The translations under genes and the position numbers were made by a program. A stretch of 32,951 nucleotides of DNA from the NCBI GenBank assembly GCA_938041555.1, contig CALIAC010000018.1, positions 1-32,951 of the forward strand, read 5' to 3'. The stretch comes from an uncultured Candidatus Saccharibacteria bacterium (lineage in GTDB: Bacteria; Patescibacteriota; Saccharimonadia; Saccharimonadales; Saccharimonadaceae). Shown here piece after piece: positions 7,564 to 15,326 of this stretch (the first letter of the stretch is position 1; each line of letters starts with the position of its first letter). Below the pieces are notes generated by a model, which worked only from the letters and a program-made list of their open reading frames with translations, made no database searches and had not been told where the DNA came from.

Positions 7564-8910
7564 ATGAAAGTTGCGATTGCTGGGTACGACGTTGAGGGTC
7601 GTGCAACATATGATTATGCGCGGCAGGTGTGGCCTGCAGCGGAGATTGTGATAGCCGATGAGCGGCGCATTGCTGATGTGCCGCCTGGGGTGGTGGATGT
7701 ATTGACAGGCCCAGACGTCTTTGCTCAGCTGGGTGATGCCGATATCGTCATGCGTACCCCTGGATTGGCGCCGTGGCGGATCGAGACAGATGGGACGGTG
7801 TGGTCGGCTACGAATGAGTTCTTCGCACGCTGCCCCGCGCCGATCATTGGCGTGACGGGCACGAAGGGCAAGGGTACAACGGTGAGCCTCATCGCTGCTA
7901 TGCTGCAAGCCCTTGGTCGCACCGTCCATGTGGTGGGCAATATTGGCCGGCCAGCTCTGGCTCAGCTGGCGCAGATTGGCCCTGATGATGTGGTGGTGTA
8001 TGAGCTGAGTAGCTTCCAGCTGTGGGATGCCGAGCGTTCACCGCAGATCGCGGTGGTGCTGATGATTGAGCCCGACCATCTCGACAAACACGTTAATTTT
8101 GCCGAGTATGTCGATGCCAAGGCGAACATTCGGCGGCACCAGCGGCCAGGTGATGTGTGTATTTATCATCCGAGCAATCCATATGCCGCGCAGATTGCTG
8201 AGTCGCTTGACACGGACGTTGCGCGTGGCAGCCTGGGTACGCCACCACCGGCGTATCGCTATGGCACGCCAGATGATGGCATGGTGTATGTGAAAGATGA
8301 TGCCTTTTGGCAGGGTGAGCGGCGGCTTTGCGCAACGGACCGCCTGCAACTGCCGGGTGCGCACAATATTGAGAATGCCTGTGCAGCGCTGAGCGCAGTG
8401 CTCGCCTTCGATCCACAGGCTGTGCCGCAGCGCCTGGCGGAAGGACTGGCGAGCTTTACTGGCTTGCCGCATCGCTTGGCCTTCGTAGCAGAGCAGGATG
8501 AGGTACGGTATTATGATGACAGTATTGCCACCACACCGGGCAGTGCCATTGCAGCGCTGCGTGCCTTTGCAGAGCCCAAAGTTCTCATCGTTGGTGGGGC
8601 AGACAAAGGTGGTGATTACGAGCCACTGGCACAAGAAGTGTATGATCAGGGTGAGTCTGTCCGTGCTGTCATTACGATGGGGGCAAATGCTTCGGCAATT
8701 GCAGCAGTGCTGCAAAACTATGATGTTGCTGCACCTATCATAACGCTTGGCAGCGTGTCCATGACAGAGGTCGTAGCTGCCGCTAAGCAACAGGCCGAGC
8801 CGGGTGATGTCGTCATCCTAAGCCCCGCTGCCGCGAGCTTTGACCAATACCGTAGCTATGCCGACCGTGGTGAGCAATTTATTGCCGCGGTGCAGGGTGG
8901 CGGAGCATAA
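7564..8910 (+). CDS. murD: UDP-N-acetylmuramoylalanine--D-glutamate ligase
   Basis: MurD adds D-glutamate to UDP-MurNAc-L-Ala in the cytoplasm during peptidoglycan synthesis. The 448-residue protein has the Mur-ligase order: N-terminal Rossmann-like domain (MKVAIAGYDVEGRATYDYA), ATP-binding loop GVTGTKGKGTT (about 96-106), central motif YELSSFQLWD (from 146), HLDKH, then GAHNIENACAA, and a C-terminal domain with YYDDSIATTPGSAIAAL, VLIVGGADKGGDY and SPAAASFDQY, which is specific for MurD. The P-loop reads GKGTT rather than the usual GK[ST]T, so the first hydroxyl after the Lys is shifted by one. The start codon follows a -10 box directly. It stands alone, away from a mur cluster. Confidence 0.93.
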   Translation: MKVAIAGYDVEGRATYDYARQVWPAAEIVIADERRIADVPPGVVDVLTGPDVFAQLGDADIVMRTPGLAPWRIETDGTVWSATNEFFARCPAPIIGVTGTKGKGTTVSLIAAMLQALGRTVHVVGNIGRPALAQLAQIGPDDVVVYELSSFQLWDAERSPQIAVVLMIEPDHLDKHVNFAEYVDAKANIRRHQRPGDVCIYHPSNPYAAQIAESLDTDVARGSLGTPPPAYRYGTPDDGMVYVKDDAFWQGERRLCATDRLQLPGAHNIENACAALSAVLAFDPQAVPQRLAEGLASFTGLPHRLAFVAEQDEVRYYDDSIATTPGSAIAALRAFAEPKVLIVGGADKGGDYEPLAQEVYDQGESVRAVITMGANASAIAAVLQNYDVAAPIITLGSVSMTEVVAAAKQQAEPGDVVILSPAAASFDQYRSYADRGEQFIAAVQGGGA

Positions 8911-8932
8911 GCTATTTTGCGATTGAGCAGGA

Positions 8933-8943
8933 TATACTATAAT
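8933..8943 (+). promoter_or_regulatory. Promoter -10 region of the M48 protease gene
   Basis: Overlapping TATACT (8933-8938) and TATAAT (8938-8943) precede the ATG by about 50 bases. TTGCGA (8917-8922) is a possible -35 with a short 15-base spacer. AAGGA lies in the leader, somewhat far from the ATG. Confidence 0.4.
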
Positions 8944-8993
8944 ATATACAAATAACTATATAACTGATACAAGATAAGGAATCGGATAGCCCA

Positions 8994-9956
8994 ATGAATC
9001 AGCAACCATATACCAACTCACCGCAGCCTGCCGCAGCGCCGCAGTATAGCAAGGGGCAGCTTGCCGTGGCCCGCGCCAATATGCCCAGTGATAATACTGT
9101 GCTGGCAGTCACCTTTATTGGCTTCTTTTTTATGACATCGGCGTATTTTATTTTTACAGCGCTGGCTGATCACTTCCATGCAGAGGAAACTAGCGTAATG
9201 ACAGAGCAAGTCCCACTTTGGCTGAGGCTTATTATTGCTTTGTTTAGTGGTGCTATCCTCTTTGGCGTCATCCTTCTAGTTGGGATGTTTTTCATCCGGA
9301 TGGAGCGGCAGAAGATGCTGGGCAATGCTATGCAAGTAGAGTATAGTGATTATGCTTGGCTGCGCGACTGGGCTAACGTCACAGCGGCCGACCTCGGTTT
9401 GCCACGGGTAGAGATCTTCGTCACACAGAACCCGGTCATCAATGCCTATGCCTTTGGCTTTATGAATCCATACTGTATTGTGCTGCACTCTGGCTCAATT
9501 CGCTATCTCACGCCCGATGAGCTTAAGACGGTCGTCATCCATGAGATGGGGCACATTAAATATAAGCACACCATAGCTATGCTGTATCTGCAGCCGTTCT
9601 TGGCACTGCCGTTTGTTTCCTCGGTGTCTGGCTGGCTAGCGGGTTTCTGGCAGCGCCGCACTGAGTATACGGCCGACCGCTTGGCGCTAACCTACACCGA
9701 AGATCCAGAGCTTGTTAAGAATGCGCTTGTCAAGGTGCACGTTGGCCCTGATGTGGCGGAGGGCATGAACGAAACTGCTCGCCAGTGGCAGCGCTACACC
9801 GCCAACCGTCCAATGAACCGCTTTGCTCAGACCTTGAGCGACCACCCATACCTCGTGCGCCGGCTTGACCACATCGACGAAATGACCACCAAGCTCCTCA
9901 CGCCCCAAGCACCAGCTGCACCAGCCCAACCCACAACACCAGTCCAGCCACAGTAG
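8994..9956 (+). CDS. M48-family membrane zinc protease (HtpX-like)
   Basis: The 320-residue protein has a Gln/Pro-rich N-terminus, two transmembrane helices (about 36-58 and 77-99), then the protease domain with HEMGH at 183-187 and the third zinc ligand Glu in EYTADRLAL at about 224. A hydrophobic patch between them (AMLYLQPFLALPFVSSVSGWL) may be a further membrane-associated segment. HtpX-type proteases clear misfolded membrane proteins. NPVINAYAFG before the active site is typical of M48. The tail is rich in Pro, Ala and Thr. It has its own promoter and terminator. Confidence 0.88.
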   Translation: MNQQPYTNSPQPAAAPQYSKGQLAVARANMPSDNTVLAVTFIGFFFMTSAYFIFTALADHFHAEETSVMTEQVPLWLRLIIALFSGAILFGVILLVGMFFIRMERQKMLGNAMQVEYSDYAWLRDWANVTAADLGLPRVEIFVTQNPVINAYAFGFMNPYCIVLHSGSIRYLTPDELKTVVIHEMGHIKYKHTIAMLYLQPFLALPFVSSVSGWLAGFWQRRTEYTADRLALTYTEDPELVKNALVKVHVGPDVAEGMNETARQWQRYTANRPMNRFAQTLSDHPYLVRRLDHIDEMTTKLLTPQAPAAPAQPTTPVQPQ

Positions 9957-9989
9957 GGGAGTGCGAGGCGATAAAACGCTGTGTATACA

Positions 9990-10028
9990 GAGGCCACTAT
10001 CGATATGATGGTGGCTTCTTGGTTTTGC
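9990..10028 (+). terminator. Terminator after the M48 protease
   Basis: GAGGCCACTATC pairs with GATGGTGGCTTC through Watson-Crick and G-U pairs and is followed by TTGGTTTTG. The remaining gap up to prfB (10029-10298) contains no supportable gene; it has one ACAGAGGT octamer at 10059-10066. Confidence 0.6.
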
Positions 10029-10298
10029 TCTATACCTACGATAGTGCACACTTTGACCACAGAGGTTCATCGATCACTTGTGCCTGTTCCTTTTGTTTCT
10101 CTTCTCAGAGTGATGCGTGCCTCTTGATTATAAGCTTGCCAGTACAGTACCAGCGCTGAAAATATCGTTATAGCAACGAAGTTCCGCACTTTGCCTGAAC
10201 GAGGTTATAGAGTAAACGAACACACAGCAACACTCTGTGAGATGTGTGCCCAGCAATGCTTTGCGCCGTATAGTAGAGCCAGCAACCCAAGAGTGCGG

Positions 10299-10304
10299 TA
10301 TAAT
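10299..10304 (+). promoter_or_regulatory. -10 box of prfB, leaderless layout
   Basis: A perfect TATAAT is followed by exactly 6 bases (AGACCT) and then the prfB ATG. No -35 consensus is visible. Transcription would start at the start codon. Confidence 0.6.
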
Positions 10305-10310
10305 AGACCT

Positions 10311-11396
10311 ATGCAACCACTCAAAAAGCGCGCCGCACAGCTCCTCGCCGATATTCTTGATGCGATTCGTCGTTTGCAAATTGCGGACAAAGCTACTCAG
10401 CTCACTCAGCTCGAGGCGCAGCTGGCCGACTCGCAAATTTGGGCCAATCCAGCCCACGCTCAGCAAGTATCGCGCCAGGCAGCAGCCCTGCGGGGGCAGA
10501 TAGAGCCGTGGCAGGTGCTGCAGGCTCAGGCGAGTGACATTGTGGAGCTAATGGATCTTGGCGATGATTCAATGATACCAGAGTTCGAGCAGCAGCTTGC
10601 CGCCCTTGAGTACGACTACCAAGCGCGACACCGCGATCTCCTCTACAGTGGTGAGCATGATGATCAACCGGCTATTATCAAGATCAGTGCCGGGGCTGGT
10701 GGCACCGATGCGCAGGATTGGGCGGCGATGCTCGAGCGGATGTACCTGCGCTTTGCCGAGCAGCACAGCCTCCAAGCGGAGCTCCTCGAGCGCTCGACGG
10801 GCGAAGAAGCGGGCATCAAGAGTGCGACATACAGCCTCCATGGCGCGTATGCCTATGGCCAGCTGCGCAGCGAGCATGGCGTGCACCGCCTAGTCCGGCT
10901 CAGCCCATTTAATGCTGACCATTTGCGCCAGACAAGCTTTGCTTTGGTGGAGGTGATGCCCGAGATCGCTGAGCCCGAGCAGGTGCAGCTTGAGGACAAA
11001 GACCTCCGGATCGACGTCTACCGCAGTGGTGGCAAGGGCGGGCAGGGCGTTAATACGACCGACTCGGCCGTGCGCGTTACCCATTTGCCGACTGGTATCG
11101 TCGTTGCGATTCAAAACGAACGCAGCCAGATCCAAAACCGCGAGACCGCTCTTACCATTCTGCGCTCGCGCCTGGCTCAGCTCCAGCACGAGCAGCAGGC
11201 CGCCAGCCTTGCTGACCTCCGCACCGGTGAGTCCGCTAGCTGGGGCGCACAGATCCGCAACTATGTGCTCCACCCCTATACCCTCGTCAAAGACACTCGC
11301 ACCAAACACGAAGCCCACGACGCCCAAGCTGTCCTCGACGGCGCCATCGACGGCTTTATCGAGGCATATTTGGCGATGGGGGTGGGGGAGAAGTAG
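10311..11396 (+). CDS. prfB: Peptide chain release factor 2
   Basis: RF2 recognises UGA and UAA stop codons and triggers peptide release. The 361-residue protein has the RF2-type anticodon mimic SPF (198-200, in VRLSPFNADH) and the catalytic GGQ (243-245, in GGKGGQGVNTTDSAVR). AGAGGTDAQDWAAMLERMY and the tail VKDTRTKHEAHD...VLDGAIDGFIEAYL are family-typical. I chose ATG 10311: the RF2 helix begins there and the -10 box sits 6 bases upstream; an upstream in-frame ATG would have to be transcribed from elsewhere. The programmed CUU-UGA frameshift found in many prfB genes is absent, so the autoregulatory switch is not used. Presence of RF2 argues against UGA reassignment. Confidence 0.96.
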   Translation: MQPLKKRAAQLLADILDAIRRLQIADKATQLTQLEAQLADSQIWANPAHAQQVSRQAAALRGQIEPWQVLQAQASDIVELMDLGDDSMIPEFEQQLAALEYDYQARHRDLLYSGEHDDQPAIIKISAGAGGTDAQDWAAMLERMYLRFAEQHSLQAELLERSTGEEAGIKSATYSLHGAYAYGQLRSEHGVHRLVRLSPFNADHLRQTSFALVEVMPEIAEPEQVQLEDKDLRIDVYRSGGKGGQGVNTTDSAVRVTHLPTGIVVAIQNERSQIQNRETALTILRSRLAQLQHEQQAASLADLRTGESASWGAQIRNYVLHPYTLVKDTRTKHEAHDAQAVLDGAIDGFIEAYLAMGVGEK

Positions 11397-11429
11397 CAGC
11401 TTTCTCGCTCCACCCCCTCAGCCATATGC

Positions 11430-11435
11430 TATACT
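11430..11435 (+). promoter_or_regulatory. Extended -10 box of ftsE, leaderless layout with GTG start
   Basis: TGCTATACT is an extended -10 element; GGTATA (6 bases) separates it from the GTG start codon of ftsE. Confidence 0.6.
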
Positions 11436-11441
11436 GGTATA

Positions 11442-12125
11442 GTGATATTGTTAGACAGAGTAACCAAACGGTATGATAAGGATGCCAAGCCGGCGCTTGA
11501 TCGGGTGAGCTTGCACGTTGAGCCCAATGAGTTTGTCGTTATTATTGGCACGAGCGGGGCGGGCAAGAGCACGCTACTCAAGCTCCTTACCCGCGAAGAG
11601 AAGCCCACGACGGGCAAGATTGTGGTCGGTGGCATCGACTACGACACCCTTAAGGATAAGCATATTCCACTGCTGCGCCGCAAGATTGGTGTGGTGTTTC
11701 AGGATTTTAAGCTATTGCCGCAGCGCACCGTTTTTGAGAACGTCGCTTTTGCGCTGGAGATTGCAGGTATGAGCAACCGTGAGATCAAGAACACAGTACC
11801 TAAGGTGATCGATCTCGTCGGCCTCCGGGGCAAAGAGAAGCAATTTCCGCACCAGCTCAGTGGTGGTGAACGCCAGCGCGTGGCGATTGCCCGTGCCGTC
11901 GTGCGTCAGCCCAAGATTCTTATCGCTGATGAGCCCACTGGTAACCTCGACCCTAAGCACAGCTGGGATATCGTCCGCTTGCTCGAGAAGATTAATAAAT
12001 ATGGCACCACCGTGCTACTGACCACTCACAATGTCGAGATCGTTAATCGGCTCAAGCGCCGTGTTATTACCATTGAGCATGGCAAGATCACGCACGACCA
12101 AGCCAGAGGGAGTTACCGTCAATGA
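11442..12125 (+). CDS. ftsE: Cell division ABC transporter ATPase FtsE
   Basis: FtsE is the ATPase of the FtsEX complex, which transmits ATP hydrolysis across the membrane to activate wall hydrolases at division. The 227-residue protein has Walker A GTSGAGKST (36-44), Q-loop VFQDFKLL, signature LSGGERQRVAIARA (from 139), Walker B ILIADEPTGNLD (Asp/Glu near 163-164) and H-loop TTHN. The start is GTG, supported by the -10 box 6 bases upstream; ILLDRVTKRYDKDAKPAL directly after it fits the first strand of the domain. Its stop overlaps the ftsX start (ATGA). Confidence 0.96.
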   Translation: MILLDRVTKRYDKDAKPALDRVSLHVEPNEFVVIIGTSGAGKSTLLKLLTREEKPTTGKIVVGGIDYDTLKDKHIPLLRRKIGVVFQDFKLLPQRTVFENVAFALEIAGMSNREIKNTVPKVIDLVGLRGKEKQFPHQLSGGERQRVAIARAVVRQPKILIADEPTGNLDPKHSWDIVRLLEKINKYGTTVLLTTHNVEIVNRLKRRVITIEHGKITHDQARGSYRQ

Positions 12126-13102
12126 GTCGCCGCAAAGATACCGCCCGCGCCTTGATGCAGCAAAAGCGCCGCCGTCGCCAGTGGCTGACGTTTGTCCGGA
12201 TGTGCCGCTATGGCGTTAATAACTTTAGCCGCAACGCGTGGCTAACCGTTGCTGCCACACTTGTGATGACGATTACACTGCTTATTGTTTTTACTACCTT
12301 TGTCGCCCAGCGTTCACTTGCTGATACCGCTCAGGCCATCAACAAGGATATCGACCGCTCGATCTACCTCCGCCCTGATGTCTCGGAGGAGCGCGCTCAG
12401 CCAGTACTAGTAAGTTTGCGCCGCCTCAGCAACGTCGAGTCAGTACGCTTTATCAGCACTGAGGAAGCCAAGGAGCAGTTTGCCAAGGCCAACAAGGACG
12501 ACGAGGCTAAACTGAACGCCCTTAAGGAGGCGACGAACCTACTACCCGCGACGATCCGTATCACCCTGCATGACAACAACGATACATCGCAGCTGATAGA
12601 CTTCGTCAATACCAATTCTGCACTCAAACCACTGATTAGCGCCACCCAAACGCCAACCTTTATGAGCCAGCGGCGCAACGGTACGACGCGCATCGCAGAG
12701 TGGACGCATATGTCGCAAAAGGCTGGGGTGGCAGCTAGTGTCCTCTTTATCGCTATCTCGTTCTTGATCATCTTCAATACCATCCGTATGGCGATCTTCA
12801 ACCGACGCGATGAGATCGAGATGATGAAGCTGATTGGCGCCGACCGTGGCTTTATTCGCGGGCCATTCCTTGTGGAGGCTGTGGTGTATGGCGTGATCGC
12901 CGCAGTGATTGCGACCACGCTGGGCATTATTACGCTCTTCCTCTCGGGCAATTCGCTCAAGAAGTGGGGGGTTGCTCTCCAGCCCACCATTGATATGGCA
13001 GCATCCTACTGGTGGCTTATCGCCCTGGTGATGATGGCACTGGGCGCATGCATTGGCGTTATCTCATCGCTGGTGGCCACCCGCCGTTACCTAAAGATTT
13101 AG
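12122..13102 (+). CDS. ftsX: Cell division ABC transporter permease FtsX
   Basis: The 326-residue protein has FtsX topology: a basic cytoplasmic N-terminus, TM1 at about 38-62, a large external loop (about 63-195, containing SIYLRPDVSEERAQPVL and the SVRFISTEEAKEQFA strand-helix unit), and three further helices, including the FtsX-type segment FNTIRMAIFNRRDEIEMMKLIGA. The external loop is what binds the partner hydrolase. It overlaps ftsE by four bases and is followed within 60 bases by a coiled-coil CHAP hydrolase, its likely partner. Confidence 0.95.
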   Translation: MSRRKDTARALMQQKRRRRQWLTFVRMCRYGVNNFSRNAWLTVAATLVMTITLLIVFTTFVAQRSLADTAQAINKDIDRSIYLRPDVSEERAQPVLVSLRRLSNVESVRFISTEEAKEQFAKANKDDEAKLNALKEATNLLPATIRITLHDNNDTSQLIDFVNTNSALKPLISATQTPTFMSQRRNGTTRIAEWTHMSQKAGVAASVLFIAISFLIIFNTIRMAIFNRRDEIEMMKLIGADRGFIRGPFLVEAVVYGVIAAVIATTLGIITLFLSGNSLKKWGVALQPTIDMAASYWWLIALVMMALGACIGVISSLVATRRYLKI

Positions 13103-13125
13103 CATTGATACAAAGGAGGCCCGTG

Positions 13126-13154
13126 TTGACAAAGCACACACCGCTTGTTACCAT
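13126..13154 (+). promoter_or_regulatory. Promoter of the CHAP hydrolase gene, leaderless layout
   Basis: A perfect TTGACA (13126-13131), a 17-base spacer and TACCAT (13149-13154) precede ATG 13162 by 7 bases. AAAGGAGG at 13112-13119 lies upstream of this promoter and could instead serve the few codons read by a longer transcript. Confidence 0.65.
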
Positions 13155-13161
13155 AAGAAAT

Positions 13162-14415
13162 ATGAAACAATCCACCACATCTGTTTCGCGTGCCCACACT
13201 GCTGTGGCCGCACCTAAGAAAACCAAGGGGCTTGCCACCAAGTCGGTCATTGTGGCGGCTGCCGTGATTATGGCGCTCAGTACGCCAGTTAGCACCTACC
13301 TCGGAGTGACCACCGGGACTGCCTCGGCCGTGTCGCAGGAGGAGTACCAGCGACAGATCGATGCGCTCAATAAGGAGATTGGGCAGTATCAGTCGCAGGC
13401 CAAGGAGTTGAACGAGAAGGCAAAGAGCCTGCAAAATGAACTCGAAGTCTTGTCGAAGCAGAAAGCGATGATCCAAGCGCAGATCGACATCAGCCAGAAG
13501 AAGCACGACCAACTGCAGGAGAAGATTGCCCAGACCAAGCGCGACATCAAGGCCAACCAAGACGCCTTGGGCGACACGCTGGCCGATATGTACGTCGACC
13601 GCACCATTAGCCCGCTAGAGATGCTGGCGAGTAGCCGGAGTCTTGGCGACTATGTGGTGGAGCAAGATCGCCGTGATAGCATCCAGACCACGCTGAGCGA
13701 GACGATCACCCGCGTCAATAAGCTCAAAAAGCAGCTAGAAGAGCAAAAGAAGGAAGTCGAGCGTGTCTTGGCCGACCAAAAGAACGCCCGTGAAGCCCTC
13801 GCTGCCAAAGAGCGTGAGCAAGCTGACCTCCTTGCTCGCACGCAAAACGAAGAAGCAAATTACCAAAAACTCACCGCCGATCGCGAGAGTGAGAAAGCTC
13901 GCGTCCAGAAGGCGCAGCAGGATGCTATCCAAGCGGCCATCCGCAACGCTGGCGGTGGTGGCTCACTTGGTATTACCTCTGGTGATGGCTCGATGGGCGG
14001 CTACCCATGGGCTGGTGGCTGTACCGTCGATGCCAATGCGTTGTCGCACGGTGGCGCATCTGGTGGCGGCGAAGACCCACTGGGCTATGGCTGCCGCCAG
14101 TGTGTAAGCTACACTGCCTGGAAGACCTACCAAAAGACTGGCTATGCACCACGCTACTGGGGCAATGCCAATATGTGGCCGGCTGCCGCTCGCAACGCTG
14201 GCTTCTCAACCGGCCGCACTCCACGAGCCAATGCTCTTGGTGTTATCTCGGCAGGGCAGTATGGGCATATCGTCTATATCGAAGGCTACGACGCTGGCAG
14301 CAACACTGTCCGCATCAGCCAGTTCAATTACTTCAATGCCGGCGGCCCTGGCTGGGGTCATTATAGCGAAATGACGGTGCCCGCCAGTACGTACGATACG
14401 TATATTTATCTGTAG
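13162..14415 (+). CDS. Secreted coiled-coil CHAP-domain peptidoglycan hydrolase (PcsB/EnvC-like FtsEX partner)
   Basis: The 417-residue protein begins with a basic segment and a signal peptide (about 28-55, SVIVAAAVIMALSTPVSTYL, probable cleavage near ASA). A long coiled coil follows (about 58-255, rich in Glu, Lys and Gln), then a Gly-rich linker, then a CHAP domain. The likely catalytic Cys is C314 in CRQCVSYTAW and the His is H369 in GQYGHIVYIEGY. This architecture is that of PcsB and CwlO/EnvC-type proteins, whose coiled coil docks on FtsX. Position directly after ftsEX supports that role. A reading from further upstream would overlap ftsX and lose the signal peptide position, so I rejected it. 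Confidence 0.9.
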   Translation: MKQSTTSVSRAHTAVAAPKKTKGLATKSVIVAAAVIMALSTPVSTYLGVTTGTASAVSQEEYQRQIDALNKEIGQYQSQAKELNEKAKSLQNELEVLSKQKAMIQAQIDISQKKHDQLQEKIAQTKRDIKANQDALGDTLADMYVDRTISPLEMLASSRSLGDYVVEQDRRDSIQTTLSETITRVNKLKKQLEEQKKEVERVLADQKNAREALAAKEREQADLLARTQNEEANYQKLTADRESEKARVQKAQQDAIQAAIRNAGGGGSLGITSGDGSMGGYPWAGGCTVDANALSHGGASGGGEDPLGYGCRQCVSYTAWKTYQKTGYAPRYWGNANMWPAAARNAGFSTGRTPRANALGVISAGQYGHIVYIEGYDAGSNTVRISQFNYFNAGGPGWGHYSEMTVPASTYDTYIYL

Positions 14416-14432
14416 GAGAAAATATATAGCGC

Positions 14433-14465
14433 AAACGACCACCCAAATAGCGGTGGTCGTTTTTT
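14433..14465. terminator. Bidirectional terminator after the CHAP gene
   Basis: AAACGACCACC and GGTGGTCGTTT form an 11-bp stem around an 8-base loop, followed by TTT on the plus strand. The converging minus-strand gene ends at 14486, so it probably serves both. Confidence 0.8.
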
Positions 14466-14485
14466 GATAGGTGGAACTCTCGAGC

Positions 14486-15196
14486 CTATGCTGCAGATAG
14501 GGTAGGCTGGTGTGGGGTGTCCGCCTGGGTAATGGCTATATCAGTGGTAGTGCTTGTCTCGGGTGGGCTAACCCGGTAGCCATACTGGTTATACTCTGTG
14601 CCAATTGGATCATCCCTCTCGCAGCGCCGGAGGGGCTGGGTATCAGTGGGCAGCTGGGCAATGTAGCTGTTGCTAAAGGCGGCGCGTGTATCAGCCCAGG
14701 CCAGCTGAGCTAGCAGGGCAAAGAGCTCTTTGACGTTGCTGATTGCTTCGCTTGTGCTGGGCGGCTTCTCACTACCGTAGGTAAAGCCGTGCTGCTCCTG
14801 TGCCAAGAGGTCTTGGTCAAAACCGTGGCTACAATCGCGGCAATCGAGACAGCGCTCGTAGAAGTAGTGCACCGCGTAGGTAATCTCGCTATGTGTGATA
14901 GTGATGGGCGGCTGGTCACCACGGGCGCTATTTCTCATCCCGGCAATAATGCGTGTGAGGCTGTCAATGACACCGTGGAGGATTTGCTCGCGCTGCTGGC
15001 GTTCGCGGTCGATAGTACGCATGGCATCGAGCCCCTCGCTGCTTTTGTATGGGGTAGTAGATTCGCGCACAAGCGCAAGATGCCCAACCTGGCAAGCCTT
15101 GGAGGCAGACTCAACGAACAATGGTGAGCTACACTCAACAGTGGATGGTAACAGGTAAACAGGCGCAGCTTCTGCGCTGACAACGGCAAGAGACAT
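14486..15196 (-). CDS. Hypothetical protein with Cys cluster, 236 aa
   Basis: The protein is predicted to be soluble. The centre carries YFYERCLDCRDCSHGFDQD, a CxxCxxC cluster plus His that could bind a metal, preceded by a helical region (QILHGVIDSLTRIIAGM). The last 50 residues are Thr/Pro/Ser-rich and low in complexity. A Shine-Dalgarno-like AGTGAGGT lies before the ATG and a minus-strand TATAAT lies about 40 bases upstream. No family is recognised. Confidence 0.65.
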   Translation of the reverse strand: MSLAVVSAEAAPVYLLPSTVECSSPLFVESASKACQVGHLALVRESTTPYKSSEGLDAMRTIDRERQQREQILHGVIDSLTRIIAGMRNSARGDQPPITITHSEITYAVHYFYERCLDCRDCSHGFDQDLLAQEQHGFTYGSEKPPSTSEAISNVKELFALLAQLAWADTRAAFSNSYIAQLPTDTQPLRRCERDDPIGTEYNQYGYRVSPPETSTTTDIAITQADTPHQPTLSAA

Positions 15197-15237
15197 TAGG
15201 TAACCTCACTTGTTTTGTTAGAAAATGGTAATTGTCT

Positions 15238-15243
15238 ATTATA
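15238..15243 (-). promoter_or_regulatory. -10 box for the 236-aa hypothetical gene
   Basis: Read on the minus strand the sequence is TATAAT, about 41 bases before the ATG at 15196. The plus-strand promoter of the S41 protease lies back to back with it. Confidence 0.45.
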
Positions 15244-15290
15244 CGAGGATGAGGCAAAAATGCAAGCCTCGGTGTGCTATTCACATTCTT

Positions 15291-15318
15291 TTGCCACACC
15301 GCCCGAGCGTAGTATAAT
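15291..15318 (+). promoter_or_regulatory. Promoter of the S41 protease gene
   Basis: TTGCCA (15291-15296), a 16-base spacer and a perfect TATAAT (15313-15318) precede ATG 15327 by 8 bases, leaving a leader of no more than about 2 bases. Confidence 0.65.
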
Positions 15319-15326
15319 ACCATAGT

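Noticed and set aside
10311..10400. Programmed +1 frameshift in prfB
   Set aside because: The frame is continuous from the start codon through GGQ with no internal TGA and no CUU-UGA site.
13012..13161. Longer N-terminus for the CHAP hydrolase
   Set aside because: It would lie out of frame inside the ftsX coding region, and the signal peptide and promoter fit ATG 13162.
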